The notes beneath the pieces were generated by a model. It was not told the origin of the DNA. It saw only the letters and a program-made list of their open reading frames with translations, and ran no database searches. From Clostridia bacterium (GTDB lineage: Bacteria; Bacillota; Clostridia; Christensenellales; QALW01), in contig JAFVVO010000039.1 in assembly GCA_017502165.1 (NCBI GenBank), positions 1 through 49,864 of the forward strand: DNA of 49,864 nucleotides, in the 5' to 3' direction. Below, in pieces: positions 16,628 to 26,257 of this stretch (position 1 is its first letter; each line of letters opens with the position of its first letter). Made by a program: the position numbers and the translations under genes.

Positions 16628-17743
16628 TTGAAAACGGAAAAGAAATTTTGGTATTACTCAGGGCTTATTATTTTAGGCGTTCTTGCCTATCATCTTATAG
16701 GCTTGTTTTTACCGCAGCTTCAAAGCGGTATAAACTCCTTAATGCCCTTCTTTATAGCCTTTATAACTGCATATTTGCTTAAATATCCTGTTTTATGGCT
16801 TGAAAATCTGCTTTCACTTACCACAAAAAAGCAGAAAAAGCCCTGGCAGCATCTTGTAAGCTGTCTGATAGTGCTTATAGTATTTTTAGGCTTGTTAGCT
16901 CTTTTAGTTGCAATGATGATTCCCACAATCATCTCTAACGTTACCGACGTTATGAATTCCCTGCCTCAGCTTACAAGCAGTCTTACCGAAAGCTTATCGG
17001 GAATCACTCAAAGGCTCAATATTGACTTAGAGCAGCTTTCTCAAGGTATTTTAGGCGCAACCGACGGCATTAAGCAAAATGCCGACAAGCTTTTGAGCGT
17101 TGCCACGGGATTGCTTTCCTCCTTTACGGGCTTCTTGTTTGATTTTGTGCTTTATATTGTGGCGGCATTTATGATGCTCCACGGCTTTGACAAAATGAAG
17201 CAGGCGCTGAAAAGCGGTGTTAAGGCTTGCACAAGCAACGCCGAAATCAGAAAAAGCTCCTTTGAATTTTTCTCCGATTGCAATACAATTATCGAAAAGT
17301 TTATTATCGTTCGTCTTGCCACCAGCATCGGTATCGGCTTGGTAAGCTACGTAGGCTTTTTACTTTTCGGTCTTCCCTACGCAATGCTTCTCGGCATAAT
17401 TATTGCCGTAACAAATCTTATTCCCTACGTTGGTCCCTTTATCGGCGCGGCGCCCGTTGTTTTGGTTGCTCTCGCCACTAAAGATTTGGAAACTGCCCTT
17501 TGGGTAAGCGTATTTATGCTTATTTGCCAACAGCTTGAGGGCAACATTTTAACCCCGGTTATTACAAGCGACGCATTAAAGGTAAGCCCCATACTCGTTT
17601 TATTGGGTATTGCGGTTTTCGGTGCCACCATGGGTATCCCCGGTATGATTTTAGGCGCCCCCCTTATTGCAATGCTTGAGAATTTATTAAAACGAATTAT
17701 TAAATATAAAAACAGAGAAAGACACGAGGATTCAGTACAATGA
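16628..17743 (+). CDS. AI-2E family (PerM/YtvI-like) membrane permease
   Basis: A 371-residue polytopic protein with about seven or eight hydrophobic segments and a central amphipathic extracellular region (about 100-165). It has the family's IVRLATSIGIGLVSYVGFLLFGLPYAMLLGIIIAVTNLIPYVGPFIGAAP block near 225-285 and a closing GIPGMILGAPLIAMLENLLKR. The family was named after AI-2 export but includes Na+/H+ antiporters, so the substrate is unknown. The start is TTG 16628 with AAAGGA upstream. Its stop overlaps the ATG of the next gene (ATGA at 17740-17743), indicating translational coupling. Confidence 0.85.
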   Translation: MKTEKKFWYYSGLIILGVLAYHLIGLFLPQLQSGINSLMPFFIAFITAYLLKYPVLWLENLLSLTTKKQKKPWQHLVSCLIVLIVFLGLLALLVAMMIPTIISNVTDVMNSLPQLTSSLTESLSGITQRLNIDLEQLSQGILGATDGIKQNADKLLSVATGLLSSFTGFLFDFVLYIVAAFMMLHGFDKMKQALKSGVKACTSNAEIRKSSFEFFSDCNTIIEKFIIVRLATSIGIGLVSYVGFLLFGLPYAMLLGIIIAVTNLIPYVGPFIGAAPVVLVALATKDLETALWVSVFMLICQQLEGNILTPVITSDALKVSPILVLLGIAVFGATMGIPGMILGAPLIAMLENLLKRIIKYKNRERHEDSVQ

Positions 17744-18933
17744 GATTAAGCGAGAAATGCCAGAAAATTCAAGGCTCCGTTACCCTTGCCATTGACGCAA
17801 AGGCGAAGAAAATGCGTGCCGACGGAATGGACGTAGTAAGCTTCGGCGCAGGCGAGCCTGATTTTCAGACTCCCAAGTATATTGTCGAAGCCGCTATGAA
17901 TGCCATTCAAGACGGACAGACCAAATACACCGCCGCCGCAGGTATTCCTCAATTACGCGAAGCTGTAAGCAAGCTGGTTGAGAAGAAAATGGGTTATCCC
18001 TGCAAGGCAGAGAACATAGTAATCAACACCGGCGCAAAGCAGTCACTTCTTAACGCACTTCAGGCAGTTTGCGATTGCGGTGATGAGGTTATTATTTTTG
18101 CACCCTACTGGGTAAGCTATCCGGAAATGGTTAAGATGGTTGGCGCAACACCCGTTTTCGTTAAAACACAGGAAGAAAAGAATTTTGCCATTGATTTTGA
18201 TGCATTTGAAAATGCAATTACTGAAAAAACAAAGGCAATTATTCTTAACTCCCCCTCTAACCCCTCAGGCGCGGTGCTTTCCGATGAGGAAATCAGAAAA
18301 ATTGCGGATATTGTTAAGAAGTACGACCTTATGGTTGTTTCCGATGAAATTTACGACTGTCTTCTCTATGATGGCGCAAAGCATTTCTCCATTACGCAAA
18401 TTGACGAGGAAATGCGTCAGCGTACCATCTTAATCAACGGTATGTCCAAGGCCTATGCTATGACGGGCTGGCGTATGGGTTATACTGTTTCAGACGAAAA
18501 AATCGCTAAAATAATGACCGCCTGGCAAAGTCACGCAACGGGAAACCCCAACACAATTACACAGTATGCTACCCTGGCGGCAGTAAGCCAAGAAAACACA
18601 GAATTTCCGAATATGCTTAAGGAATTTTCTGCCCGCAGAGAATATATGCTGGACAGAATCAACTCAACCAAGAATATAAGCGCACAGGCTCCCAAGGGTG
18701 CTTTCTACGTTATGGTTTGCATTAAGGACGTTATCGGCAAATCCTATAACGGAAAGAAAATCAATTCCTCAATGGATTTCGCTCAGATTTTGTTAGACGA
18801 AACCATGACGGCAGTTGTTCCCGGCGGTCCCTTCGGTGCGGACAATTATATCCGTCTTTCCTATGCAACAAGTATGGAAAACATTTGCAAGGGCTTAGAC
18901 AGAATCAAATCATTTGTTGAAGGAGTAGTTTAA
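17740..18933 (+). CDS. Pyridoxal-phosphate aminotransferase, aspartate aminotransferase type
   Basis: A 397-residue class I aminotransferase of the thermophile/Bacillus AspB subgroup (Ib). Landmarks are GAGEPDFQTP (36-45), the cofactor loop SPSNPSGAV (171-179), VSDEIYD with D202/Y205, the PLP lysine in NGMSKAYAMTGWRMGY (K237) and the substrate-carboxylate arginine in NYIRLSYA. It most likely interconverts aspartate/oxaloacetate with glutamate/2-oxoglutarate, though subgroup members can be broader. It is coupled to the AI-2E gene by a 4-base overlap and to the next synthase by TAATG. Confidence 0.85.
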   Translation: MRLSEKCQKIQGSVTLAIDAKAKKMRADGMDVVSFGAGEPDFQTPKYIVEAAMNAIQDGQTKYTAAAGIPQLREAVSKLVEKKMGYPCKAENIVINTGAKQSLLNALQAVCDCGDEVIIFAPYWVSYPEMVKMVGATPVFVKTQEEKNFAIDFDAFENAITEKTKAIILNSPSNPSGAVLSDEEIRKIADIVKKYDLMVVSDEIYDCLLYDGAKHFSITQIDEEMRQRTILINGMSKAYAMTGWRMGYTVSDEKIAKIMTAWQSHATGNPNTITQYATLAAVSQENTEFPNMLKEFSARREYMLDRINSTKNISAQAPKGAFYVMVCIKDVIGKSYNGKKINSSMDFAQILLDETMTAVVPGGPFGADNYIRLSYATSMENICKGLDRIKSFVEGVV

Positions 18934-20342
18934 TGTTAGGACTCGACAAAAATAACAGATTAACTGAAAATCAATATACTTACATTTTGCAGGACGTGGC
19001 TGAGCCCGAACTGTTCAGAACCTTTTACGACTATCAGTCAATTCCCAAGGTAGCCTTTAACGAGCGCCACGTTCCTATGGTAACCCCTGAGGAGCTTTGG
19101 ATTACCGACACCACCTTCCGTGACGGTCAGCAATCCACCTCTCCCTTTACCGTTGACCAGATAGTTGACATTTATAAAATGCTCTCCCGTCTTTCAGGTA
19201 AAAAGGGCATAATCCGTCAAAGTGAGTTCTTCCTGTATAGTGAAAAGGACAGAGCCGCCGTTGAAAAGTGCCTTTCCTTAGGATATAAGTTCCCTGAAAT
19301 CACCAGCTGGATACGAGCCAATCCCAAGGATTTTGAGCTTGTTAAATCTATGGGCTTAAAGGAAACGGGCATTTTGGTAAGCTGCTCAGACTATCATATT
19401 TTCAAGAAAATGAACCTTACCCGCTCAGGTGCAATGGAAAAATATCTTTCCATTGTTAAAGCGGCTCTTGAGCAGGGAATCGTCCCCCGTTGTCACTTTG
19501 AGGATATTACCCGTGCCGACTTCTACGGCTTTGTAGTTCCCTTTGCAACGGAGCTTATGAAGCTTGCCCGCGAAAGCGGTATTCCCATTAAAATCCGTGC
19601 TTGCGACACTATGGGCTTCGGCGTTTCCTACCCAGGTGTTTCACTTCCCCGAAGCGTTCCGGGCATCATTTACGGTCTTAACCACTTTGCAGGAGTTCCC
19701 AGCGCACAGCTTGAATGGCACGGCCATAACGACTTCTACAAGGTTGTTACTAACGCCGCAACAGCTTGGCTTTACGGCTGCTCAAGCGTAAACTGCTCAC
19801 TTATGGGTATCGGTGAAAGAACGGGCAACTGTCCCTTGGAGGCTATGGCTATTGAATACGCTTCTCTCCGCGGCACTCAGGACGGTATGGACTTTACTGC
19901 CATTACCGATATTGCGAGATATTTCGAGCATGAAATCGGCTATGAAATTCCTGCAAACACTCCGTTTGTCGGCAGAAACTTCAATGCAACGAGAGCAGGC
20001 ATCCACGCAGACGGTATGCTTAAGAATGAGGAGATTTATAATATCTTCGATACAAAAACCATTCTTAACCGTCCCGCAACGGTTATCGTTGACGCTACAA
20101 GCGGACTTGCAGGTATTGCCTTCTGGATGAACGGCTATTACCACTTAGAAGGCGAAAACGTTATGGATAAGCGCCATCCTGCAGTTGCAAAATTAAAGGA
20201 GCTTGTGGACAAGGAATACGCTTCAGGCAGAAATACCGCCATGGGTGATTTTGAGCTTGATTCAATGCTTAAGCTTGTGGATCCCGAAACCCACACTCTT
20301 TTAGAGCACCACGAAATTATGCGCAAAATTTCCAAAAAATAA
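18933..20342 (+). CDS. HMGL-like condensing enzyme, probable Re-citrate synthase
   Basis: A 469-residue alpha-keto-acid/acetyl-CoA condensing enzyme. The TIM-barrel signature ITDTTFRDGQQ (57-67) supplies metal ligand D59 and catalytic R63. EWHGHND (261-267) provides the metal-binding H263/H265, and NCSLMGIGERTGNCPLEAM is the second family signature. The C-terminal LeuA regulatory domain of 2-isopropylmalate synthase is absent. Length and the IIRQSEFFLYSEKDR..CLSLGYKFPEITSWIRAN block look like the clostridial Re-face citrate synthase group, often misannotated as isopropylmalate or homocitrate synthase. Coupling to an aspartate-type aminotransferase, which handles oxaloacetate and 2-oxoglutarate, fits a citrate-to-glutamate route. 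The assignment is from memory of family sequences. Confidence 0.65.
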   Translation: MLGLDKNNRLTENQYTYILQDVAEPELFRTFYDYQSIPKVAFNERHVPMVTPEELWITDTTFRDGQQSTSPFTVDQIVDIYKMLSRLSGKKGIIRQSEFFLYSEKDRAAVEKCLSLGYKFPEITSWIRANPKDFELVKSMGLKETGILVSCSDYHIFKKMNLTRSGAMEKYLSIVKAALEQGIVPRCHFEDITRADFYGFVVPFATELMKLARESGIPIKIRACDTMGFGVSYPGVSLPRSVPGIIYGLNHFAGVPSAQLEWHGHNDFYKVVTNAATAWLYGCSSVNCSLMGIGERTGNCPLEAMAIEYASLRGTQDGMDFTAITDIARYFEHEIGYEIPANTPFVGRNFNATRAGIHADGMLKNEEIYNIFDTKTILNRPATVIVDATSGLAGIAFWMNGYYHLEGENVMDKRHPAVAKLKELVDKEYASGRNTAMGDFELDSMLKLVDPETHTLLEHHEIMRKISKK

Positions 20343-20453
20343 TAATGCTGATATTTTTTCAAAAAAAGTTGCATTTTTATTAAAAAAGGTATGGAAATTT
20401 AAGTAAAAATAGTTTATAATAGAATCAGAAAATATTTTAAGGAGGAATTTCTT

Positions 20454-20867
20454 ATGATTAAAATTATTTACGGCAAAAAGGGCGCAGGAAAAACCAAGAA
20501 AATTATTGATTGCGCAAACAAAGCTTCCGAAACCATTAAGGGTAACGTTGCTTTCCTTTTCAATAGCAAACGCTATATATGCGAGCTTAAGCATCAGGTT
20601 CGCTTCATCAACACTGAAGAATACGGCATCAAGGGCGCTTACCTTTTCCTTGGCTTTATAAACGGCCTCGTTGCTTCCAACTTCGACCTTGAAAAAATTT
20701 ACGTTGACGGCTTCTTAAAGCACATGGACCGTCCTATGACAGAGCTTGAAGATTTATTCATTAAGCTTGACAACTTCTGCGGTGAAAACAGAATTGAGCT
20801 TGTTCTCTCCATAAGCGCAGACAAGGAAGAAATTCCTTCCTTTATGCAAAAATATCTTGTTGACTGA
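20454..20867 (+). CDS. Small P-loop NTPase-like protein of unknown function
   Basis: A 137-residue protein beginning with a Walker A motif, IIYGKKGAGKTK (about 4-15). It has a possible Walker B-like strand ELVLSISADKEE near the C-terminus and a hydrophobic YLFLGFINGLVA segment mid-protein. It is too short for a full AAA+ or ABC ATPase. I do not recognise the family; similar short P-loop proteins in Clostridia are annotated vaguely. AAGGAGG precedes ATG 20454, a TATAAT lies at 20415-20420, and thrC follows 16 bases later, so it leads the thrC-trpS transcript. Confidence 0.7.
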   Translation: MIKIIYGKKGAGKTKKIIDCANKASETIKGNVAFLFNSKRYICELKHQVRFINTEEYGIKGAYLFLGFINGLVASNFDLEKIYVDGFLKHMDRPMTELEDLFIKLDNFCGENRIELVLSISADKEEIPSFMQKYLVD

Positions 20868-20883
20868 TAGAGGAAAATAAAAA

Positions 20884-22365
20884 ATGTTATACACTTCCAC
20901 AAGGGATTCGTCGCTCAGATTTCCTGCTGCAAAATGCTTCGTTCAGGGAATTTCTGCTGACGGCGGGCTTTTCGTCCCCGAAACCTTTCCCCAGCTTACC
21001 TTAGACGAAATAGCCTCCATGTCGGAACTGTCTTATTCTGAGAGAGCATTTATGGTGCTCTCTCGTTATTTGACCGACTTTTCCGCTGAAGAGCTTAAAA
21101 CCTGTATTAAAAACGCTTATGAGCTTAAGTTTGATGACCAGGGCGTTGCGCCTCTTCACTTTTTGAATGACACAACTGCCGTTATGGAGCTTTATCACGG
21201 TCCCACCCTTGCATTTAAGGACGTGGCTCTTCAGATTTTGCCCCAATTTTTGAAGTGTGCAAGAAAAAAGGTCAATGAGGACGCCACAACTCTCATTTTA
21301 GTTGCCACCTCAGGTGACACGGGCAAGGCGGCTCTTGAAGGCTTTGCCGACGTTGACGGTATGGCAATCGCTGTTTTCTTCCCCAACCAGGGCGTAAGCA
21401 AAATGCAGCAGCTTCAGATGACTACTCAAACGGGAGATAACGTGTTCGTTTGTGCCGTTAACGGCAACTTTGACGACGCTCAAACGGGCGTTAAAAAGAT
21501 TTTTGCCGATGAAGGCGTTAAAGCCGAGCTTGCCAAAAAAGGCGTTAAGCTTTCAAGCGCAAACTCAATCAACTGGGGCAGACTTGTTCCTCAGATTGTG
21601 TATTACTTCAGCGCTTATGCCGATATGCTTAAGGCAGGCAAAATTCAAAAGGGCGACAAAATCAATTTCGTTGTTCCCACCGGAAACTTCGGCGATATTT
21701 TAGCAGGCTTCTACGCAAAGAAGATGGGTCTTCCCGTTAACAAGCTTATTTGCGCCTCAAACAAAAATAAGGTTTTAACCGATTTCTTTGACACGGGCAT
21801 CTACTGTGCAAACAGAGATTTCTATAAAACCAATTCTCCCTCAATGGATATTCTGATTTCCAGCAACCTTGAGCGCCTTTTGTTTGAGCTTTCAGGGGGC
21901 GACGCTCCTATGATTGCTTCCTTAATGGCTCAGCTTAAAAATGCAGGAGAATACAGAATAAACGAGGATATGTTCACTGCTCTTCACGAATCCTTTGCCG
22001 CAGGCAACGCAAGTGAAACAGAAACCGCCTACGCCATAAGAGACACCTGGGCAGAAAGCAATTACTGCATTGACACCCATACTGCCGTTGGCGTTGCAGT
22101 TTACGAAAAATATCGCAAAAACACTAAGGATACAACTCCCTGCGTTCTTCTTTCAACCGCAAGCCCCTATAAATTCCCCCGTTCAGTTCTTGCGGCTATT
22201 CAGCACGAGATTCCCGAGGATGAATTTGAAGCGGCTGAAATTCTTAAATCAATGGGCATTAAACAGCCTGCACAAATTGAAGCTCTTAAAACCGCAACCG
22301 TTCTTCATAAGACCGTTTGCGAAAAAGATGCTATGGCTGAAACTGTTATAAATTCGGTGAAATAA
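20884..22365 (+). CDS. thrC: Threonine synthase
   Basis: A 493-residue PLP enzyme converting O-phosphohomoserine to threonine. The cofactor lysine is in YHGPTLAFKDVALQ (K112), preceded by the N-terminal substrate region YTSTRDSS; the phosphate-binding ATSGDTGKAALEGF loop and FVVPTGNFGDILAGFYAKKMG follow. Length places it with the longer, E. coli/yeast-like subgroup. No homoserine kinase or dehydrogenase gene is next to it. GAGG precedes ATG 20884. It is cotranscribed with trpS, starting one base after its stop. Confidence 0.92.
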   Translation: MLYTSTRDSSLRFPAAKCFVQGISADGGLFVPETFPQLTLDEIASMSELSYSERAFMVLSRYLTDFSAEELKTCIKNAYELKFDDQGVAPLHFLNDTTAVMELYHGPTLAFKDVALQILPQFLKCARKKVNEDATTLILVATSGDTGKAALEGFADVDGMAIAVFFPNQGVSKMQQLQMTTQTGDNVFVCAVNGNFDDAQTGVKKIFADEGVKAELAKKGVKLSSANSINWGRLVPQIVYYFSAYADMLKAGKIQKGDKINFVVPTGNFGDILAGFYAKKMGLPVNKLICASNKNKVLTDFFDTGIYCANRDFYKTNSPSMDILISSNLERLLFELSGGDAPMIASLMAQLKNAGEYRINEDMFTALHESFAAGNASETETAYAIRDTWAESNYCIDTHTAVGVAVYEKYRKNTKDTTPCVLLSTASPYKFPRSVLAAIQHEIPEDEFEAAEILKSMGIKQPAQIEALKTATVLHKTVCEKDAMAETVINSVK

Positions 22366-22366
22366 A

Positions 22367-23371
22367 ATGGATGATAAGAAAACTATATTTTCGGGCATTC
22401 AGCCTTCGGGTTGCGTAACTATCGGCAACTATTTAGGCGCCCTCCGTTCCTGGAAGCAGCTTCAGGACGAATATAACTGCTATTTCTGCGTTGTGGATCT
22501 GCACGCCATAACCGTTCGACAGACTCCTGCCGAATTACGCAAGCGTTGTATTGACCTTTATGCTCAGTACATTGCCTGCGGTCTTGACCCGGAGAAAAAC
22601 GTTATGTTTTTCCAGTCCCACGTGCCTGCCCACAGTGAGCTTTCATGGCTTTTGACCTGCAACTCCTATATGGGTGAAATGAGCCGTATGACGCAGTTTA
22701 AGGAAAAGAGCAAAAAGGCAGGTGCCAACGTTGGCTTAGGTCTTTTGTGCTATCCCGTTTTAATGGCGGCTGACATTCTGCTCTATAACACCGACCTTGT
22801 TCCCGTTGGTGCTGACCAGAAGCAGCACCTTGAGCTTGCAAGAGATTTGGCTATCCGCTTTAATAATTCTTATAGCGAAACCTTTACTGTACCCGAACCC
22901 TATATTCCTAAAAACGGTGCAAGAATTATGAGTTTGGCAGAGCCCACAAGCAAAATGAGCAAGAGCGCTGAGAATCAGAACGCTTTCGTTTCAATTCTTG
23001 ACGAGCCTGACGTGGTTATGAAGAAATTTGCCCGCGCCGTAACGGATTCGGACAACAAAATTATTCACGACGTGCAAAATAAGCCCGGCGTAACCAACTT
23101 AATTGAAATCTATTCCGCCTGCACCGGTGCAAGCATTCAGGATATTGAAAATCAGTTCCTGGGCAAAGGCTACGGTGATTTCAAAAAGGCAGTTGGTGAA
23201 GCAGTTGTTGAAACCATTCGTCCCATTCAGGATAATTTCAAGCACATTGTTCAGGATAAGGCATACATTGAAAAATGCTTTACCGAAGGCGCTATGAAGG
23301 CTTCCTACACCGCCAACAAAACCTTAGCAAAGGTTCAGCGCAAAATGGGTCTGGCATCAAGAAAATTATAA
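22367..23371 (+). CDS. trpS: Tryptophanyl-tRNA synthetase
   Basis: A 334-residue class I aminoacyl-tRNA synthetase charging tRNA-Trp. The HIGH-equivalent is PSGCVTIGNYLGA (13-25), the KMSKS loop is SKMSKS (195-200), and the tryptophan pocket GADQKQHLELARD is at about 148-160. Length is normal for bacterial TrpRS. There is no T-box-like leader in front, because it follows thrC by a single base; regulation must come from the upstream promoter. Confidence 0.95.
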   Translation: MDDKKTIFSGIQPSGCVTIGNYLGALRSWKQLQDEYNCYFCVVDLHAITVRQTPAELRKRCIDLYAQYIACGLDPEKNVMFFQSHVPAHSELSWLLTCNSYMGEMSRMTQFKEKSKKAGANVGLGLLCYPVLMAADILLYNTDLVPVGADQKQHLELARDLAIRFNNSYSETFTVPEPYIPKNGARIMSLAEPTSKMSKSAENQNAFVSILDEPDVVMKKFARAVTDSDNKIIHDVQNKPGVTNLIEIYSACTGASIQDIENQFLGKGYGDFKKAVGEAVVETIRPIQDNFKHIVQDKAYIEKCFTEGAMKASYTANKTLAKVQRKMGLASRKL

Positions 23372-23387
23372 TCGGGAGCCGAAACTA

Positions 23388-23630
23388 ATGAAATTTTCAA
23401 CTAAAAAGACAATTTTATTTGTTACAGCTTTTATCCTTGTGGGTGCTATTGTTATTTTTAACAACTTTTTTACCAAAACTATTATAGGTATGGCAATTTT
23501 TGCAGCAGCCCTTATTGCTTACGTAATTGTTTGCCTTATTTGGTGGCGTTGCCCCCACTGCAACTCATATTTGCATAAGCTTTCTCCATTTGCCGATTTC
23601 TGTCCTTTCTGTGGAGAAAAACTTGAGTAA
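23388..23630 (+). CDS. Small membrane protein with C-terminal zinc ribbon
   Basis: An 80-residue protein with two hydrophobic helices (about 8-25 and 30-50) and a cytoplasmic tail carrying two CxxC knuckles: WRCPHCNSYL and FCPFCGEKL. The four cysteines should bind one zinc. No family name is recognised; such membrane zinc-ribbon proteins are common and uncharacterised in Clostridia. It is last in the thrC-trpS unit, 16 bases after trpS, before a strong terminator. Confidence 0.75.
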   Translation: MKFSTKKTILFVTAFILVGAIVIFNNFFTKTIIGMAIFAAALIAYVIVCLIWWRCPHCNSYLHKLSPFADFCPFCGEKLE

Positions 23631-23645
23631 ACTTGAACAAACAAA

Positions 23646-23685
23646 AAAAAGAGTTAACTTGCAAAAGTTAACTCTTTTTTTATTT
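23646..23685 (+). terminator. Bidirectional terminator between the zinc-ribbon gene and fba
   Basis: AAAGAGTTAACTT / AAGTTAACTCTTT stem with GCAA loop, flanked by A- and T-runs. Confidence 0.92.
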
Positions 23686-23694
23686 TACCTTTAA

Positions 23695-24558
23695 TTAAGC
23701 CTTGTTGATTGAACCGAAAAGCTCCATCTTTTCCTTTACGGTTGCCTTAATGGCATCAACGCCGGGAGCAAGAAGCTTTCTGGGGTCGAAGCCCTTACCC
23801 TGAAGGTCTTTACCTTCTTCAACGTACTGTCTTGTAGCAGCGGCAAAAGCAAGCTGACATTCGGTGTTAACGTTGATTTTTGAAACGCCTAAGGAAATAG
23901 CCTTCTTAATCATATCGGCAGGAATACCAGTGCCGCCGTGAAGAACAAGGGGCATTTCACCGGTAGCTTCCTGAATCTGTGCAAGAACGTCAAAGTTAAG
24001 GCCTGCCCAGTTTGCAGGATATTTGCCGTGAATGTTACCGATACCTGCCGCAAGCATTGTTACACCAAGATCAGCAATAAGCTTGCACTCTGCGGGATCA
24101 GCAACCTCACCGCCGCCGATAACGCCGTCTTCCTCGCCGCCGATAGCACCAACCTCAGCCTCAACTGAAATTCCTTTTTTATTGGCATCAGCAATAATCT
24201 GAGTGGTCTTTTCGATATTTTCGTTGATTTCGTAATGTGAACCGTCGAACATAACGGAAGAGAAACCTGCTTCCATAGCCTTGTAAGCGCCTTCATAGCT
24301 GCCGTGGTCAAGGTGAAGCGCAACGGGCACTGTAATATTAAGGGTTTCGAGCATACCGTTAACCATGCCAACGATTGTGTTGAAACCGCACATATATTTA
24401 GCGGCGCCTTCCGAAACGCCTAAAATAACGGGTGAATTGTTTTCCTGTGCTGTTAAAAGAATAGCCTTGGTCCATTCAAGGTTGTTGATATTAAACTGAC
24501 CAACTGCATATTTGCCAGCCCTTGCTTTCTCAAGCATCTCTTTTGCAGAAACTAACAT
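23695..24558 (-). CDS. fba: Class II fructose-1,6-bisphosphate aldolase
   Basis: A 287-residue zinc-dependent aldolase of glycolysis and gluconeogenesis. Zinc and catalytic landmarks are VALHLDHGSYEG (with the HLDHG ligands near 80-84), VEAEVGAIGGEEDG, the IHGKYP segment (third zinc histidine) and the phosphate loop VLHGGTGIP, followed by KINVNTE. This is the usual Gram-positive class IIB form rather than a tagatose-bisphosphate aldolase, though the two are hard to separate by eye. ATG 24558 has GGAGG. Monocistronic. Confidence 0.93.
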   Translation of the reverse strand: MLVSAKEMLEKARAGKYAVGQFNINNLEWTKAILLTAQENNSPVILGVSEGAAKYMCGFNTIVGMVNGMLETLNITVPVALHLDHGSYEGAYKAMEAGFSSVMFDGSHYEINENIEKTTQIIADANKKGISVEAEVGAIGGEEDGVIGGGEVADPAECKLIADLGVTMLAAGIGNIHGKYPANWAGLNFDVLAQIQEATGEMPLVLHGGTGIPADMIKKAISLGVSKINVNTECQLAFAAATRQYVEEGKDLQGKGFDPRKLLAPGVDAIKATVKEKMELFGSINKA

Positions 24559-24594
24559 ATTTTTTACCTCCGAAGAATTTTATTTTCGTATATT

Positions 24595-24623
24595 ATTATA
24601 GAATAAAACCACAATATTTGCAA
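24595..24623 (-). promoter_or_regulatory. Promoter of fba
   Basis: TTGCAA (24623-24618), 17 bases, TATAAT (24600-24595) on the minus strand. Confidence 0.75.
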
Positions 24624-24732
24624 CCGCTTATTTGAAATTTTGGATAAAAATTCATTAGGAATTGCGTGATTTTCCCTCTGAAAATTTTACACAGAAAAAA
24701 ATTCCGAAAACACCCGTTATAACAAATACTGT

Positions 24733-24761
24733 TTGACAATACTTGCATTTAATAATATAAT
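24733..24761 (+). promoter_or_regulatory. Consensus promoter of asnS
   Basis: Perfect TTGACA (24733-24738), 17 bases, perfect TATAAT (24756-24761). The leader is about 45 bases, too short for a T-box. Confidence 0.88.
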
Positions 24762-24812
24762 GGTTGTATGTTATTTTAGCCGCATTTTTGGCAGGAGTGT
24801 TTGGAGGATAAA

Positions 24813-26195
24813 ATGAAAACCGAACTTGTAAAAGACATATATGCCTCTATGGAAGCAAAGCACGTAACCGTTGCAGGCTGGGTGCGCACCATAAGAGCTT
24901 CAAAGGACTTTGGCTTTATCGAGCTTAACGACGGTACTACACAGAAAAACATTCAGATTGTTTTCGACCGCGGGCTTGATAACTTTGACGCGGTTGAAAA
25001 GCAGAACGTTTCTGCTTGCTTGATTGTTGAAGGTGATGTTGTTTTAACACCTGACGCACGTCAGCCTCTTGAAATTCACGCAACAAATATCATTATTCAC
25101 GGCACCAGTGAGCCTGACTTCCCCATTCAGAAGAAGAAGCACTCCTTTGAGTATCTTCGTTCAGTAGCTCATCTTCGCCCCAGAACAAACACCTTTACTG
25201 CAGTTTTCCGTGTGCGTTCAGTTTTAACGTATGCTATTCACAAATTTCTGCAGGATAACGGCTTCGTTTACATTGCTACTCCCTGCGTTACCACCAGTGA
25301 CTGTGAAGGCGCAGGCGAGGTTTTCCGTATTTCCACTATGGACGTGGAGAATCCTCCCAAGACTGAGGACGGAAAGATTGACTGGTCAAAGGATTTCTTT
25401 GGCAAGCAAGCCTTTATGACTGTTAGCGGTCAGCTTAACGTTGAGCCTTTCTGCTGGGGCTTCAGAAAGGTTTATACCTTTGGTCCCTGCTTCAGAGCAG
25501 AAAACAGCAACACTCCCCGTCACGCAGCAGAATTCTGGCAGGTTGAGCCCGAAATGGCTTTTGCCGACCTTAACGACCTTATGGATACCATCGAAGCACT
25601 TTCAAAATACGTAATTTCATACGTGCTTGAAAACTGCCCCGACGAGCTTAACTTCTTTGATAAGTTTATGGAAAAGGGCCTTATCGAAAAGCTCAACAAC
25701 ACCGTAAACAGCGACTTTGCACGTATTACCTACCGCGAAGCATTAAAGATATTAAACGAAAGCGGCGAGAAATTCGATATCCCTGCAAAATGGGGCACCG
25801 GTATTCAGACCGAACACGAAAAATACCTTGCTGACGTTGTTTTCAAGCGTCCCGTTTTCGTTACCGATTATCCCAAGGAGTGCAAGAGCTTCTATATGCG
25901 CCTTAACGACGATAACGAAACCGTTGCCGCTACCGACCTTCTCTTCCCCGGCCTTGGCGAAATCGTTGGCTCAAGCCAGAGAGAAGAGCGTTATGACGTG
26001 CTTATGGACAGAATTAACGAGCTGGGTCTTAACCCTGAGGATTATTCCTGGTATATGGACCTTCGCAAATACGGCTCCTGCCAGCACTCAGGCTTCGGTA
26101 TGGGCGTAGAAAGAATGATGCGTTACATCACCGGTATGGAAAACATCCGCGACGTTATCCCCTATCCCAGAACACCCAACTCAGCAGAGTTCTAA
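24813..26195 (+). CDS. asnS: Asparaginyl-tRNA synthetase
   Basis: A 460-residue class IIb synthetase charging tRNA-Asn. The N-terminal OB fold (about 10-105) begins with [24 protein letters not shown] and binds the anticodon. The catalytic domain has motif 2 [24 protein letters not shown] and motif 3 [16 protein letters not shown]. The region after motif 2 is AsnRS-like rather than AspRS-like, and the GAGEVFRIS segment fits AsnRS. The start is ATG 24813 with GGAGG at 24803-24807. Confidence 0.94.
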   Translation: MKTELVKDIYASMEAKHVTVAGWVRTIRASKDFGFIELNDGTTQKNIQIVFDRGLDNFDAVEKQNVSACLIVEGDVVLTPDARQPLEIHATNIIIHGTSEPDFPIQKKKHSFEYLRSVAHLRPRTNTFTAVFRVRSVLTYAIHKFLQDNGFVYIATPCVTTSDCEGAGEVFRISTMDVENPPKTEDGKIDWSKDFFGKQAFMTVSGQLNVEPFCWGFRKVYTFGPCFRAENSNTPRHAAEFWQVEPEMAFADLNDLMDTIEALSKYVISYVLENCPDELNFFDKFMEKGLIEKLNNTVNSDFARITYREALKILNESGEKFDIPAKWGTGIQTEHEKYLADVVFKRPVFVTDYPKECKSFYMRLNDDNETVAATDLLFPGLGEIVGSSQREERYDVLMDRINELGLNPEDYSWYMDLRKYGSCQHSGFGMGVERMMRYITGMENIRDVIPYPRTPNSAEF

Positions 26196-26201
26196 AAAAG
26201 C

Positions 26202-26245
26202 AAAACACCCGCAAAACCAAATGGTTTTACGGGTGTTTTTTTGTT
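26202..26245 (+). terminator. Bidirectional terminator after asnS
   Basis: AAAACACCCG / CGGGTGTTTT with inner AAAACCA/TGGTTTT pairing, then a T-run. Confidence 0.9.
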
Positions 26246-26257
26246 TTCTGTTTTTTC

